Below are positions 51,018 through 60,185 of a stretch of 64,000 nucleotides of DNA, in pieces. Origin of the DNA: Tropicimonas aquimaris (GTDB lineage Bacteria; Pseudomonadota; Alphaproteobacteria; Rhodobacterales; Rhodobacteraceae). Position 1 is the first letter of the stretch. Every line of letters begins with the position of its first letter. The notes under the pieces were generated by a model, which searched no databases, was not told where the DNA came from, and worked only from the letters and a program-made list of their open reading frames with translations. The position numbers and the translations under genes were made by a program. The stretch spans positions 1-64,000 of the forward strand of contig NZ_JBHTJT010000050.1 of the NCBI RefSeq assembly GCF_042676185.1. The letters run 5' to 3'.

Positions 51018-51704
51018 TCACGCAACGAGGCGATATCCGCCGGATTCGGTTACCAGCAGTCGGGCGTTCGAGGGATCAGGCTCTATCTTCTGGCGCAACC
51101 GGTAGATGTGCGTTTCTAGCGTGTGCGTCGTGACTCCAGCGTTATATCCCCAGACCTCGTGCAGCAGCACATCGCGCGCCACGACGCCGTCGGTCGCGCG
51201 ATAGAGGAACTTGAGGATGTTGGTTTCCTTCTCGGTCAGCCGGATCTTGCGCTCGTTCTCGTCGATCAGCATCTTCATCGCCGGCTTGAAGGTATACGGC
51301 CCAAGCTGGAACACGGCGTCCTCGGACTGCTCGTGCTGGCGGAGCTGGGCGCGGATACGGGCCAGCAGCACCGGGAACTTGAACGGCTTGGTAACGTAGT
51401 CGTTGGCACCGGCATCGAGGCCGAGGATCGTGTCGGCGTCGCTGTCGTGGCCGGTCAACATCAGGATCGGGCATTTCACGCCCTGCTTGCGCATCAGCCG
51501 GCAAAGCTCACGCCCGTCTGTATCGGGCAGCCCCACGTCGAGGATCACCAGATCGTAGAGCCCGGCCTTGACCTTTTCCATCGCCTCGTGGCCGTTGCCG
51601 GCCTCAAACACGTCGAAATCTTCGGTCATCACGAGTTGCTCGCTCAGCGCCTCGCGCAGGTCGTCCTCGTCGTCTACCAGCAGGATCTTCTTCAGCGTGC
51701 CCAT
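51018..51704 (-). CDS. Orphan OmpR-family response regulator (CenR-like)
   Basis: A 228-residue regulator. The receiver has the acidic pocket VDDEDD, phospho-acceptor Asp in LVILDVGLPDTDG, Thr in MLTGHD and Lys in YVTKPFKFP. The winged helix is RKIRLTEKETNILKFLYRAT ... LLHEVWGYNAGVTTHTLETHIYRLRQKIEP. This sequence pattern is that of the essential alphaproteobacterial envelope regulator CenR, but the assignment is by memory only. There is no histidine kinase gene beside it. It is divergent from ribA. Confidence 0.88.
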   Translation of the reverse strand: MGTLKKILLVDDEDDLREALSEQLVMTEDFDVFEAGNGHEAMEKVKAGLYDLVILDVGLPDTDGRELCRLMRKQGVKCPILMLTGHDSDADTILGLDAGANDYVTKPFKFPVLLARIRAQLRQHEQSEDAVFQLGPYTFKPAMKMLIDENERKIRLTEKETNILKFLYRATDGVVARDVLLHEVWGYNAGVTTHTLETHIYRLRQKIEPDPSNARLLVTESGGYRLVA

Positions 51705-51868
51705 GGGGTATGCCTCCTTGTGTTCACCGGGAGATGCGGGCGGGTGACCTTTGCGGCAAGATTTGCTGCAGCGATCTCACGGCGATGTGTCAACACCCGC
51801 CCGATTGTTTCAGCTTCCGGGCCTCCGGGGAACGTGCTAACGCTCCGCCCCAGACAAAACGAGCCGCC

Positions 51869-52951
51869 ATGACCCTTGCCCCCTCCCCCGCCGAACGCCG
51901 TGCCCGCGCGCGCGCCGACCTGCGCATCGGGGTTCCGGTCTGCCTGCGAGACGGCGACAGCGTAGCGCTTGTCGCCGCCGTCGAATGCCTCTCGCCGGAA
52001 CGATTTGCCGAGATGACCGCCGAACCGGGCGCGACCCTCGCCATCACCGCTCGCCGGGCCGAGACCCTCAAGGCGCGCGCCTACGACGGAGACCTGGCGC
52101 GGATTGCCCTGCCGAAGGATGCCTCGCTTACCTGGGCGCAGTCTGTGGCCGATCCGGCCGATGACCTGACCGACCCGATGAAGGGCCCGTTCCGCACCGA
52201 GCGCGACAGCCCGGCCACGCTGCATCGCGCCGCCATCGCGCTGGCCAAGGAGGCGCGGCTGCTTCCGGCGGTCCTGGTGCGCCCCCTGCCCGACCTGTCC
52301 GTCGCGATCACCTCGAACCTGACCATCCTCGACCTGTTTTCCGACGGCGCCCCTTCGAGCGCCCCGCAGTACGAAGAGGTCGTCTCCGCCCGCCTGCCGA
52401 TGGCGCTGGCCCGGGCCGGGCGGCTGCACATCTTTCGCCCCGGCGACGGCGGCGAGGAACACTATGCCGTGGAGATCGGGCAGCCCGACCGCGCGAAACC
52501 GGTCCTAGCCCGGCTGCATTCCGCCTGTTTCACCGGGGACATCCTCGGCTCGCTCAAGTGCGACTGCGGCCCGCAACTCCACGCCGCGCTCGCCGCGATG
52601 GGCGAGGAAGGGGCCGGCGTTCTGCTCTATCTCAACCAGGAAGGGCGCGGCATCGGGCTTGCCAACAAGATGCGGGCCTACAGCCTGCAGGACCAGGGGT
52701 TCGACACCGTGGAGGCCAACCACCGGCTCGGCTTCGAGGACGATGAGCGCGACTTCCGGATCGGCGCGGCCTTGCTGCGGGAGCTGGGTTTTGCCTCGGT
52801 CCGGCTGATGACCAACAACCCCGCAAAGATAGCGATGATGCAGGCCCAGGGGATCGACGTCACCGAGCGTGTGCCGCTCAAGGTCGGCCACACCCGCGAG
52901 AACGCCGCCTATCTCGCCACCAAGGCCGCGAAGTCGGGTCACCTGCTGTGA
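51869..52951 (+). CDS. ribA: GTP cyclohydrolase II with N-terminal degenerate RibB-like domain
   Basis: A 360-residue enzyme of riboflavin synthesis. The C-terminal half is a complete GCHII: HSACFTGDILGSLKCDCGPQL (three zinc Cys), YLNQEGRGIGLANKMRAY, DTVEANHRLGFEDDERDF and TNNPAKI. The N-terminal 150 residues show the spacing of a DHBP synthase domain (RFAEMTAEPGATLAITARRAETL ... SPATLHRAAIALAKEA) but lack the catalytic DDEDREN motif, so that activity is presumably lost. The stop overlaps the GTG of the next gene. Confidence 0.92.
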   Translation: MTLAPSPAERRARARADLRIGVPVCLRDGDSVALVAAVECLSPERFAEMTAEPGATLAITARRAETLKARAYDGDLARIALPKDASLTWAQSVADPADDLTDPMKGPFRTERDSPATLHRAAIALAKEARLLPAVLVRPLPDLSVAITSNLTILDLFSDGAPSSAPQYEEVVSARLPMALARAGRLHIFRPGDGGEEHYAVEIGQPDRAKPVLARLHSACFTGDILGSLKCDCGPQLHAALAAMGEEGAGVLLYLNQEGRGIGLANKMRAYSLQDQGFDTVEANHRLGFEDDERDFRIGAALLRELGFASVRLMTNNPAKIAMMQAQGIDVTERVPLKVGHTRENAAYLATKAAKSGHLL

Positions 52952-53442
52952 CCCCTCAGGACCTCGTGCTGACCCCGCGCGGCATCCGCTTTATGGGCCG
53001 CACCTTTCCCGCCGCCATCGGTAAGAGCGGGCTCCGCGCCGACAAACGTGAAGGCGACGGCGCCACGCCGCGAGGCATCCACCGCATTGCGGGGCTCTAT
53101 TATCGCCCCGACCGGCTCCTGCCGCCGGCCCCCTGGGCCAGGCCCATCGGCCCGGGCGACCTGTGGTCCGACGATCCCGCGGATCCGGCCTACAACACCC
53201 ATGTCCGGGCACCGCACGCTTTCAGCCATGAGCGCCTGCGCCGCGCCGATCCGCTCTACGATATCGTCCTGACGACGGACTGGAACTGGCCGGTGGCCAC
53301 GCCTGGCCACGGCTCCGCGATCTTCCTGCACAACTGGCGCAAACCGCGCCACCCCACCGAAGGCTGCATCGCCTTTCGCCGCGATCACCTCGCCTGGATC
53401 GCCCTCCGGGCCGCGCCCGGCACCCGGCTCATCGTTCCCTGA
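52948..53442 (+). CDS. YkuD-domain (L,D-transpeptidase-like) protein without signal peptide
   Basis: A 164-residue protein. KSGLRADKREGDGATPRGIHRI is the YkuD beginning and IFLHNWRKPRHPTEGCIAFRRDHL carries the catalytic His and Cys (HPTEGCIAF). No signal peptide is visible, in contrast to the two copies at 28-29.5 kb, so a cytosolic location is possible. GTG start overlaps the ribA stop (GTGA), giving translational coupling with riboflavin synthesis for no obvious reason. Confidence 0.88.
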   Translation: MTPQDLVLTPRGIRFMGRTFPAAIGKSGLRADKREGDGATPRGIHRIAGLYYRPDRLLPPAPWARPIGPGDLWSDDPADPAYNTHVRAPHAFSHERLRRADPLYDIVLTTDWNWPVATPGHGSAIFLHNWRKPRHPTEGCIAFRRDHLAWIALRAAPGTRLIVP

Positions 53443-53471
53443 ACTTCCAGGATGGCGCCGGTCGCGGCGAC

Positions 53472-54125
53472 CTAGCCGTAATCGCGCTCGCCGAAGATTG
53501 CCGAGCCGACGCGGACATGCGTTGCCCCCAACGCGATGGCGCTCTCGAAGTCGCTGCTCATCCCCATCGACAGCCCGTCGAGTCCGTTGCGCGCCGCGAT
53601 CTTGGCGAGCAGCGCGAAATGCAGGCTCGGCTCCTCCTCCACCGGCGGGATACACATCAGCCCCTGAACCGGCAGGTCCAGCGCCCGCGCCTCGGCCACG
53701 AAGGCATCGGCCTCCGCCGGCAGCACGCCGGCCTTCTGCGGTTCCTCGCCGGTGTTGACCTGGATGAAGAGCGGCGGGCAGCGCCCCATCTCCTGCGCCA
53801 GCCGCGCCAGCGTGGTGGCGAGCTTGGGGCGGTCGAGCGTATGGATCGCGTCGAACAGCTCCAGCGCCACCCGCGCCTTGTTGGTCTGCAGCGGCCCGAT
53901 CAGGTGCAGCTCGACCCCGTCGAACCTTTCGCGGAAGGCCGGCCACTTGCCCTGCGCCTCCTGCACCCGGTTCTCGCCAAAGACCCGGTGCCCGGCCTCG
54001 AGCACCGCCTCCACCCGCTCCAGCGGCTGCACCTTGGAGACCGCGATCAGCGTCGTGCTGTCGGCCGGCCGGCCCGCCTCGGCCTCCGCCTTTGCGATCC
54101 GTTTGCGGATGTCGTCCAGCCCCAT
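53472..54125 (-). CDS. YggS-family PLP homeostasis protein
   Basis: A 217-residue fold-type III PLP-binding protein of the YggS/PROSC family. The PLP lysine is in LIAVSKVQP, GHRVFGENRVQEAQGKW and LHLIGPLQTNK are family motifs, and SMGMSSDFESAIALGATHVRVGSAIFG is the phosphate-binding end. It stores and delivers PLP and has no known catalytic activity. A TPR-sulfotransferase gene ends 2 bp upstream of its start region. Confidence 0.95.
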   Translation of the reverse strand: MGLDDIRKRIAKAEAEAGRPADSTTLIAVSKVQPLERVEAVLEAGHRVFGENRVQEAQGKWPAFRERFDGVELHLIGPLQTNKARVALELFDAIHTLDRPKLATTLARLAQEMGRCPPLFIQVNTGEEPQKAGVLPAEADAFVAEARALDLPVQGLMCIPPVEEEPSLHFALLAKIAARNGLDGLSMGMSSDFESAIALGATHVRVGSAIFGERDYG

Positions 54126-54126
54126 G

Positions 54127-55599
54127 TTACAGCACCCCTTCCCGCTCCAGCGCCGCCGTCAGCGGTGCGAGCTCGGTTTCGTATTTCTCCCAGGCCCGCG
54201 CCGAGGTCGTGTAGATCGGCTGGCGCACCTGGCCAATCGACAAGGTCTTCACCTCCCGCTTCCCGGCGTGAAAATCCAGGCAGGCGTCATCCCACTCCAA
54301 CCCCGCCGCGGCCACGAGCGCCCGGCTCTCGGCCTCGGGATCGGCGACCAGCGCCTCGTAGCTGATCTCGTGGAAGCCCCCAGGCAGCGCCTCGCGCCAG
54401 AAATCGAGCATCCGCAGGAAGGTCGCGTAATAGGCGGCAAGGTCCTCCAGGTCATAGGCATAGCGGTGCGTGCCCGGCTTGAACTGGTTCTTGTAGATCG
54501 AGAAGAGAAGGTCCCGCGGATCCCGGCGAACAACGACGAATCGGGCCGACGGAATGGCCTGCTTCAACAGCCCCATGAACAGATGGGACTGGATCCCCTT
54601 GTCGGTGACCACGCGGCCGAAGGCGACGGCCTTGCGGATGGCGTCCTGGTAGGCCTTCCCGATGTCCTCGATTTCGGCGCCGGAAAGCTCTGCTGCCGGC
54701 CGAAACCCGGTCTTCGGCATTCCGAGGACGCCAAGGCAGATCCGCGGCGCGATGGCTTGCTCGCCCGCGGCGGTGACCTGCGAATGGCTGGCGAGAACCT
54801 GCTCGACGAGTGTTGTGCCCGACCGCGGAAGCCCCGTAACGAAGATTGGCGCAAAGTCCTCGCTGGGCGGGGTAGTGGGTGTGAAATCATGCCCGGAAAA
54901 GGCGTCGATCAGGGCCTCGACCTCGTCCCGCCGTTCCGAGACATCATACTTGTAGAGATCCTTCGTCGCCTTGTTGGCCGGCGTCAGATAGGTGAAGACC
55001 CGCTTCGTCTGGCCGGTGTCTTCCATCGCCTTGGCCAGTGCGAACTGCAGCTGCACCCGGTTGGCGCCCTTCACCCTGGGGTCGGCATGGGCCTGCTCCA
55101 TCATCCGGATCACCGGATCGTCGGCTTTCACCTTCTTGGGAACCACGAGCATCCGGTAGACGTCGCCGCGAAGCGGAGACTTCTTGAGAACGCGGCGCAG
55201 CTCCCTGTCGGCCCGGTCGATCTCTCCCATGCGCTGCAGCAGGAACGCCCTGTCGATGCGGAGGTTCTCCACCGTCGGGTGAGTCGCGATCGCGTCGTCG
55301 TAGAGGGCGACCGCATCCTTGTCCCGATCGACAGCCGACAGCACCATCGTCATCGCTGACAGGATGCCGGGCTCAGCCGGCTTGAGGCGCCTTGCCTGCT
55401 CGAGGTAGTCCAGCGCCCCGTCGATATCGCCCTGGGCAAACGCGATCCTTCCCAGTTGGAAGGGAACCTCCGGCAGCCGCGGTGCGACATCGGCAATGGC
55501 CGTCAATATGGCTTTTGCCTTCTCGAACTGGCCACTGCGTTGCAGTTCCTGCGCGCGTTTGAATTCAGTGGGGATTCGGGAAGGGTTCAGAGGAAGCAT
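54127..55599 (-). CDS. TPR-sulfotransferase
   Basis: A 490-residue protein. The N-terminal 190 residues form TPR-like repeats (AQELQRSGQFEKAKAILTAIADVAPRLPEVPFQLGRIAFAQGDIDGALDYLEQARRLKP). The C-terminal sulfotransferase domain has the PAPS loop FVTGLPRSGTTLVEQVLASHSQV and the 3'-phosphate motif VVVRRDPRDLLFSIYKNQF. Such proteins sulfate proteins or glycans, or act as amino-acid sulfotransferases; the acceptor is unknown. Confidence 0.9.
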   Translation of the reverse strand: MLPLNPSRIPTEFKRAQELQRSGQFEKAKAILTAIADVAPRLPEVPFQLGRIAFAQGDIDGALDYLEQARRLKPAEPGILSAMTMVLSAVDRDKDAVALYDDAIATHPTVENLRIDRAFLLQRMGEIDRADRELRRVLKKSPLRGDVYRMLVVPKKVKADDPVIRMMEQAHADPRVKGANRVQLQFALAKAMEDTGQTKRVFTYLTPANKATKDLYKYDVSERRDEVEALIDAFSGHDFTPTTPPSEDFAPIFVTGLPRSGTTLVEQVLASHSQVTAAGEQAIAPRICLGVLGMPKTGFRPAAELSGAEIEDIGKAYQDAIRKAVAFGRVVTDKGIQSHLFMGLLKQAIPSARFVVVRRDPRDLLFSIYKNQFKPGTHRYAYDLEDLAAYYATFLRMLDFWREALPGGFHEISYEALVADPEAESRALVAAAGLEWDDACLDFHAGKREVKTLSIGQVRQPIYTTSARAWEKYETELAPLTAALEREGVL

Positions 55600-55646
55600 G
55601 GGCGATCCGTTCAGGCTTGACTGGTCAAGCTATCGCGCGTGTGCCC

Positions 55647-55679
55647 TCAAAAGAAAAGAGCGGGCGAATGCCCGCTCTT
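55647..55679 (-). terminator. Strong intrinsic terminator of the porin gene
   Basis: AAGAGCGGGC (55656-55665) pairs perfectly with GCCCGCTCTT (55670-55679) with a 4-nt loop; on the minus strand TTCTTTT follows. It begins 26 bp after the porin stop. Confidence 0.9.
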
Positions 55680-55704
55680 CCCTCAATTCTATCCGATCCG
55701 GAGA

Positions 55705-56787
55705 TCAGAAGGACATCGACAGACCCAGCGAGTAGGAGTCCCAGTCGATATCGCCATTGCTGGTGGCGTCGTCGTCGTCGAAGCCTTTGGCTTTCGCGTC
55801 GGAGGAGCCGTAGCCGGCCAGAACCGACAGGCCGCCACCGAGGTCGTAGCCCATGGCCAGACCCCAGCCGGAGGTGTCGACGTCGCCGCCACCTTTGGCC
55901 TCGAAGGAGTGCTCACCGTAGTTGGCAGAGATGCTGAAGGCTTCCCAGCTGAAGCCACCACCGATGGCCCAGTGGTAACCGTCTTTCAGCTCGTTGCTGT
56001 CCCAATCGGAGTACACGGCACCGATGGAGAAGCCGTTGTCCATTTCATAGGCACCGGAGAGACCCCAGACGGTGGCGTCCTGACCGAACGGAACGGTGAT
56101 GTTCACGTCGTCGGAACCGAAGGTCACGCCGCCTTCGTCGCCGGCCTGGTAGCCGATGCCGAGCTTGAGGGTACCGGCACCGAGTTCCGGGTTCCAACGT
56201 GCACCAACGGCCCAGAGCGGGTCGTAACGGTCACGGTCTTCAGCGTCGAGCTCGGCGTCGTTCGCGCCGTCCATCTCCAGCGACACGGCGAAGCCGAAGT
56301 CACCGTAGGAGTAGTCGTAACGCAGGATCTGACCGTCGTAGTCACCGTCGAGGTAGGTGTCCTGGCGACCGAAGTGCGCGGTTTCGTCGTCCGCGATGGT
56401 GCCGGGGGAGCCAACCGCCGCCGGATCCTGAAGGGCCCAGTCCAGAGCGCCGTCGGTGTCGCCCATGGTCACGGTGCCGAACTCGCCGGAAATGAAGACG
56501 GTGAAGTCAGCATAGCCTTTGACGTCAGCGGAGTCGGAGCCAGAAGCAGCGATGTCCATCGCGTCTTCCAGGTCGATGGTGCCGCCGAAGGCCAGGCCGC
56601 CATCGGTTTCAGCCGACATTGCAAAGCGGACATCGATGCTCTGAATGTAGCCAACTTCGCGATCGATGTCGCCGCCGCTGCCGGCCACACCCATTTCGGC
56701 CGAGCCGGAGAGCGTGATGTTGTCGTTCGCAGCCGCGGCGCCAGCGAAGGCGACCAGAGCTGTCGAAGCGAGAAGGATCTTTTTCAT
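55705..56787 (-). CDS. Outer-membrane porin
   Basis: A 360-residue beta-barrel protein with signal peptide MKKILLASTALVAFAGAAAA. The mature N-terminus NDNITLSGSAEMGV, the alternating pattern of amphipathic strands, the acidic loops (Asp/Ser/Gly-rich) and the C-terminal SYSLGLSMSF with terminal Phe fit the 16-stranded trimeric porins of Rhodobacterales. Codon use is less GC-extreme than its neighbours, as expected for a highly expressed gene. GAGGGAAAA precedes the ATG. Confidence 0.93.
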   Translation of the reverse strand: MKKILLASTALVAFAGAAAANDNITLSGSAEMGVAGSGGDIDREVGYIQSIDVRFAMSAETDGGLAFGGTIDLEDAMDIAASGSDSADVKGYADFTVFISGEFGTVTMGDTDGALDWALQDPAAVGSPGTIADDETAHFGRQDTYLDGDYDGQILRYDYSYGDFGFAVSLEMDGANDAELDAEDRDRYDPLWAVGARWNPELGAGTLKLGIGYQAGDEGGVTFGSDDVNITVPFGQDATVWGLSGAYEMDNGFSIGAVYSDWDSNELKDGYHWAIGGGFSWEAFSISANYGEHSFEAKGGGDVDTSGWGLAMGYDLGGGLSVLAGYGSSDAKAKGFDDDDATSNGDIDWDSYSLGLSMSF

Positions 56788-57025
56788 CGTTTTCCCTCGT
56801 GTATCTCAAAAGTTCACCACAACCCGGAAGTCCGAGATGGGTATGCGCAACTGTCTCGCTCTATGGCCCCATGATTGCAAGGCGACGATGCAATCGCCCG
56901 GGCACGCTCCCAGATTTGGTGCAGCTTTGCCACAGTGCCGAAACCCTGCCTGCCGCCTAAGGACTTGTGAGCCTCGGGCCGCTCGGCTAGACCTTCCGGG
57001 AATTGAGAATGAGGGCAGATACGGC

Positions 57026-57520
57026 ATGACCTTTCAGCGCGTGATACGGACCGCCGCTGCATTGGGCCTTTTGGGCCTGCTGGGAGCCTGCAGCGGCAAT
57101 CCGCTCGACAATCCCGCGCCCTCGTCCAACCTGCCCGACGAATTCAACCCCGCGCTCGACGAAGACGGCAACGAGCGCGAGACGATCTGGGACCTGTTCG
57201 TTGGTGTAGACAATCCCAATGTCACGCTCGAGGTGAATCGCTATCTCTGGCAGGCCTCGCTCAATGTCCTGAATTTCCTGCCGATCGAACGAGTCGACCC
57301 GTTCTCGGGCGTGATCGTCTTCGGCTATGGCACGCCTCCGGGCGGCAGCCGGGCCTATCGCGCCACTGTCTACGTCACCGACCCCGCGCTCGACGCCCGC
57401 TCGCTGAAGGTGTCGCTGGTCTCGCGGTCCGGCCCGGTTGATGCGGACACCGTCCGCGCCGTCGAGGATGCGATCCTGTCGCATGCCCGCCAGATCCGGA
57501 TCGCCCACTCGGCGCTCTGA
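57026..57520 (+). CDS. DUF3576-type lipoprotein
   Basis: A 164-residue lipoprotein. The signal peptide ends in the lipobox LLGLLGAC. The mature domain (ETIWDLFVGVDNPNVTLEVNRYLWQASLNVLNFLPIERVDPFSGVIVFGYGTPPG...YRATVYVTDPALDARSLKVSLVSR) is the alphaproteobacterial DUF3576, normally found just upstream of leuS, as here. The function is unknown; position next to lptE hints at the envelope. ATG at 57026 after GAGGG. Confidence 0.9.
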   Translation: MTFQRVIRTAAALGLLGLLGACSGNPLDNPAPSSNLPDEFNPALDEDGNERETIWDLFVGVDNPNVTLEVNRYLWQASLNVLNFLPIERVDPFSGVIVFGYGTPPGGSRAYRATVYVTDPALDARSLKVSLVSRSGPVDADTVRAVEDAILSHARQIRIAHSAL

Positions 57521-57608
57521 TCCCCGCACAATCGCGCTCTGGACGATGGGCTGCGCGGCGCTTATCAAGCCGCGCAACGCCAATTGATACGTGAGCCGAG
57601 GTAGCGCG

Positions 57609-60185
57609 ATGTCCCGCCTGAACCCGTCCGAGATCGAACCGAAGTGGCAGGCGGCCTGGGACGAGGCCGGCTGCTTCGCAGCGGTGCGCGATCCTGCCAA
57701 GCCCAAGTATTACGTGCTGGAGATGTTCCCCTATCCCTCCGGCCGGATCCACATCGGGCACGTGCGCAACTACACCATGGGCGACGTCATCGCGCGCTAC
57801 AAATCCTCTTGCGGATTCAGCGTGTTGCACCCGATGGGCTGGGACGCCTTCGGGATGCCGGCAGAGAACGCGGCGATGGCCTCGGGCGGCCACCCGAAGG
57901 ACTGGACCTATTCCAACATCGCCGACATGCGCGACCAGATGAAGCCGCTGGGGCTGTCGATCGACTGGTCCCGCGAATTCGCGACCTGCGACCCGGAATA
58001 CTATGCCCAGCAGCAGCGCATGTTCATTGACATGCTGGACGCGGGGCTGATCTACCGCAAGGCCGCCGTGGTCAACTGGGATCCCGTCGACATGACCGTG
58101 CTGGCCAACGAGCAGGTCGAGCAGGGGCGCGGCTGGCGTTCCGGCGCGCTGGTGGAACGGCGGGAGCTGACCCAGTGGTTCTTCCGCATCTCCGATTTCG
58201 CCGAGGAACTGCTGGAGGCGCTGGACGGGCTGGAGAACTGGCCCGAGAAGGTGCGCCTGATGCAGGCCAACTGGATCGGCAAGAGCCGCGGCCTGCAGTT
58301 CGCCTTTTCGCTGATCGACGGCCCTGCGAGCCACGACCGCGTGGAGGTCTACACCACCCGTCCCGACACGCTGATGGGCGCGAGCTTCGTCGGCATCTCG
58401 CCGGATCACCCTCTGGCCAAGGCGCTGGAGAAGGACAATCCCGACATTGCCGCCTTCTGTGCCGAGTGCCGGCGCATGGGCACCTCGGAGGAAGAGCTGG
58501 AGAAGGCCGAGAAGAAGGGATTCGACACCGGCCTCCGGGTCCGTCACCCGTTCGACACCGCCTGGGAGCTGCCGGTCTACATCGCCAACTTCATCCTGAT
58601 GGACTACGGCACGGGGGCGATCTTCGGCTGCCCGGCGCATGACGCGCGCGACCTCGAGTTCGCCCGCAAGTACGACCTGCCGGTCACCTCCACCTACGCC
58701 CCTGTCGACCCCGCCGCGGATTTCGTCGCGCCAGAAGCGGGTGGCGAGGCATATGTCCCTATGAAGTCCGAAAAGGTTCGCTACGTCAAAGGCTTTGCAG
58801 GAGACGAGCTGCAGACCGGCGAGCAGGGAATCGACACCGCCATCGCGGCCTGCGAGGCGGCCGGCGTCGGCCGCGGCGTGACCAAGTTCCGCCTGCGCGA
58901 CTGGGGCCTGTCGCGGCAGCGCTACTGGGGCTGCCCGATCCCGGTGGTGCATTGCTCCGCCTGCGGCGTGGTGCCCGAGAAGCGCGAGAACCTGCCCGTG
59001 CGCCTGCCCGACGACGTGAGCTTCGACCTGCCCGGCAACCCGCTGGACCGTCACCCGACCTGGCGCGACGTGCCCTGCCCGAGCTGCGGCGCACCGGCGA
59101 AGCGCGAGACCGACACGATGGACACCTTCGTCGATTCGTCCTGGTACTTCGCGCGCTTCACCGCGCCTCATGCCGACACACCGACCATCGCCGAGGAAGC
59201 CGACTACTGGATGAACGTCGACCAGTATATCGGCGGCATCGAGCACGCGATCCTGCACCTGCTCTACTCGCGCTTCTTCGCCCGCGCCATGCACCTGACC
59301 GGCCACCTGCCGGAGAAGAGCAAGGAGCCCTTCGAGGCGCTGTTCACGCAGGGCATGGTGACCCACGAGATCTACCTGACCCGCGACGAGAACGGCCGTC
59401 CGGTCTATCACCTTCCCGAAGAGGTGGAGCGGGCCGAGGCCGTCGTTGTCGTGAAGGCAACGGGGGAAGCGGTCGAGGTCGTCCCCTCCGCCAAGATGTC
59501 GAAGTCCAAGAAGAACGTGGTCGACCCGGTCGAGATCGTCGCCAGCTACGGCGCCGACACCGCCCGGTGGTTCGTCATGTCCGACAGCCCGCCGGAGCGC
59601 GACGTGGAATGGACGGCCGCCGGCGCCGAGGCCGCGTTCAAGCACCTGGGCCGGGTCTATCGAATCGCCTTCGAGTTGAAGGAGGCCGGTGCGCCGGAGG
59701 GCGGGGCCGAGGACACCGCGCTGGAGCGCGCCACGCACCGAGCGATCGCCGACGTGACCGAGGGGATCGAGGGCTTCGCCTTCAACACCTCGATCGCCAA
59801 GCTCTACGGTTTCACCAACACCATCGCCAAGTCCAAGGCGAGCGCCGGCGCCAGGGCGCAGGCGATGCGCGTGATGGCGCAGCTCATGTCGCCGATGACC
59901 CCGCATCTGGCGGAGGAAGTCTGGTCGATGCTGGGCGGCGAGGGGCTGGTGGCCCGCGCGCCCTGGCCCAAGGCCGACCCCGCGATGCTGGTGGAGGACA
60001 CCGTCACCCTGCCGATCCAGATCAACGGCAAGCGGCGCGGCGAGATCGAGGTCGCCAAGGACGCCGACAAGGCCACGGTGGAGGCGCTGGTCCTGGCGCA
60101 TGACGCGGTCGTCAAGGCGCTGGACGGCGGCCAGCCCAAGAAGCTGATCGTGGTGCCGGGGCGGATCGTCAATGTGGTCGCCTGA
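57609..60185 (+). CDS. leuS: Leucyl-tRNA synthetase
   Basis: An 858-residue class I synthetase. The HIGH motif lies in YPSGRIHIGHVRNYTMGD, the CP1 editing domain contains TTRPDTLMG, the zinc-like CSACGVV...CPSCGAP insert is present, and the KMSKS loop is AKMSKSKKNVVDP. The C-terminal anticodon-binding domain ends IVNVVA. The ATG at 57609 has GAGG at 7 bp; a GTG at 57591 is less likely. It overlaps lptE by 14 bp. Confidence 0.97.
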   Translation: MSRLNPSEIEPKWQAAWDEAGCFAAVRDPAKPKYYVLEMFPYPSGRIHIGHVRNYTMGDVIARYKSSCGFSVLHPMGWDAFGMPAENAAMASGGHPKDWTYSNIADMRDQMKPLGLSIDWSREFATCDPEYYAQQQRMFIDMLDAGLIYRKAAVVNWDPVDMTVLANEQVEQGRGWRSGALVERRELTQWFFRISDFAEELLEALDGLENWPEKVRLMQANWIGKSRGLQFAFSLIDGPASHDRVEVYTTRPDTLMGASFVGISPDHPLAKALEKDNPDIAAFCAECRRMGTSEEELEKAEKKGFDTGLRVRHPFDTAWELPVYIANFILMDYGTGAIFGCPAHDARDLEFARKYDLPVTSTYAPVDPAADFVAPEAGGEAYVPMKSEKVRYVKGFAGDELQTGEQGIDTAIAACEAAGVGRGVTKFRLRDWGLSRQRYWGCPIPVVHCSACGVVPEKRENLPVRLPDDVSFDLPGNPLDRHPTWRDVPCPSCGAPAKRETDTMDTFVDSSWYFARFTAPHADTPTIAEEADYWMNVDQYIGGIEHAILHLLYSRFFARAMHLTGHLPEKSKEPFEALFTQGMVTHEIYLTRDENGRPVYHLPEEVERAEAVVVVKATGEAVEVVPSAKMSKSKKNVVDPVEIVASYGADTARWFVMSDSPPERDVEWTAAGAEAAFKHLGRVYRIAFELKEAGAPEGGAEDTALERATHRAIADVTEGIEGFAFNTSIAKLYGFTNTIAKSKASAGARAQAMRVMAQLMSPMTPHLAEEVWSMLGGEGLVARAPWPKADPAMLVEDTVTLPIQINGKRRGEIEVAKDADKATVEALVLAHDAVVKALDGGQPKKLIVVPGRIVNVVA

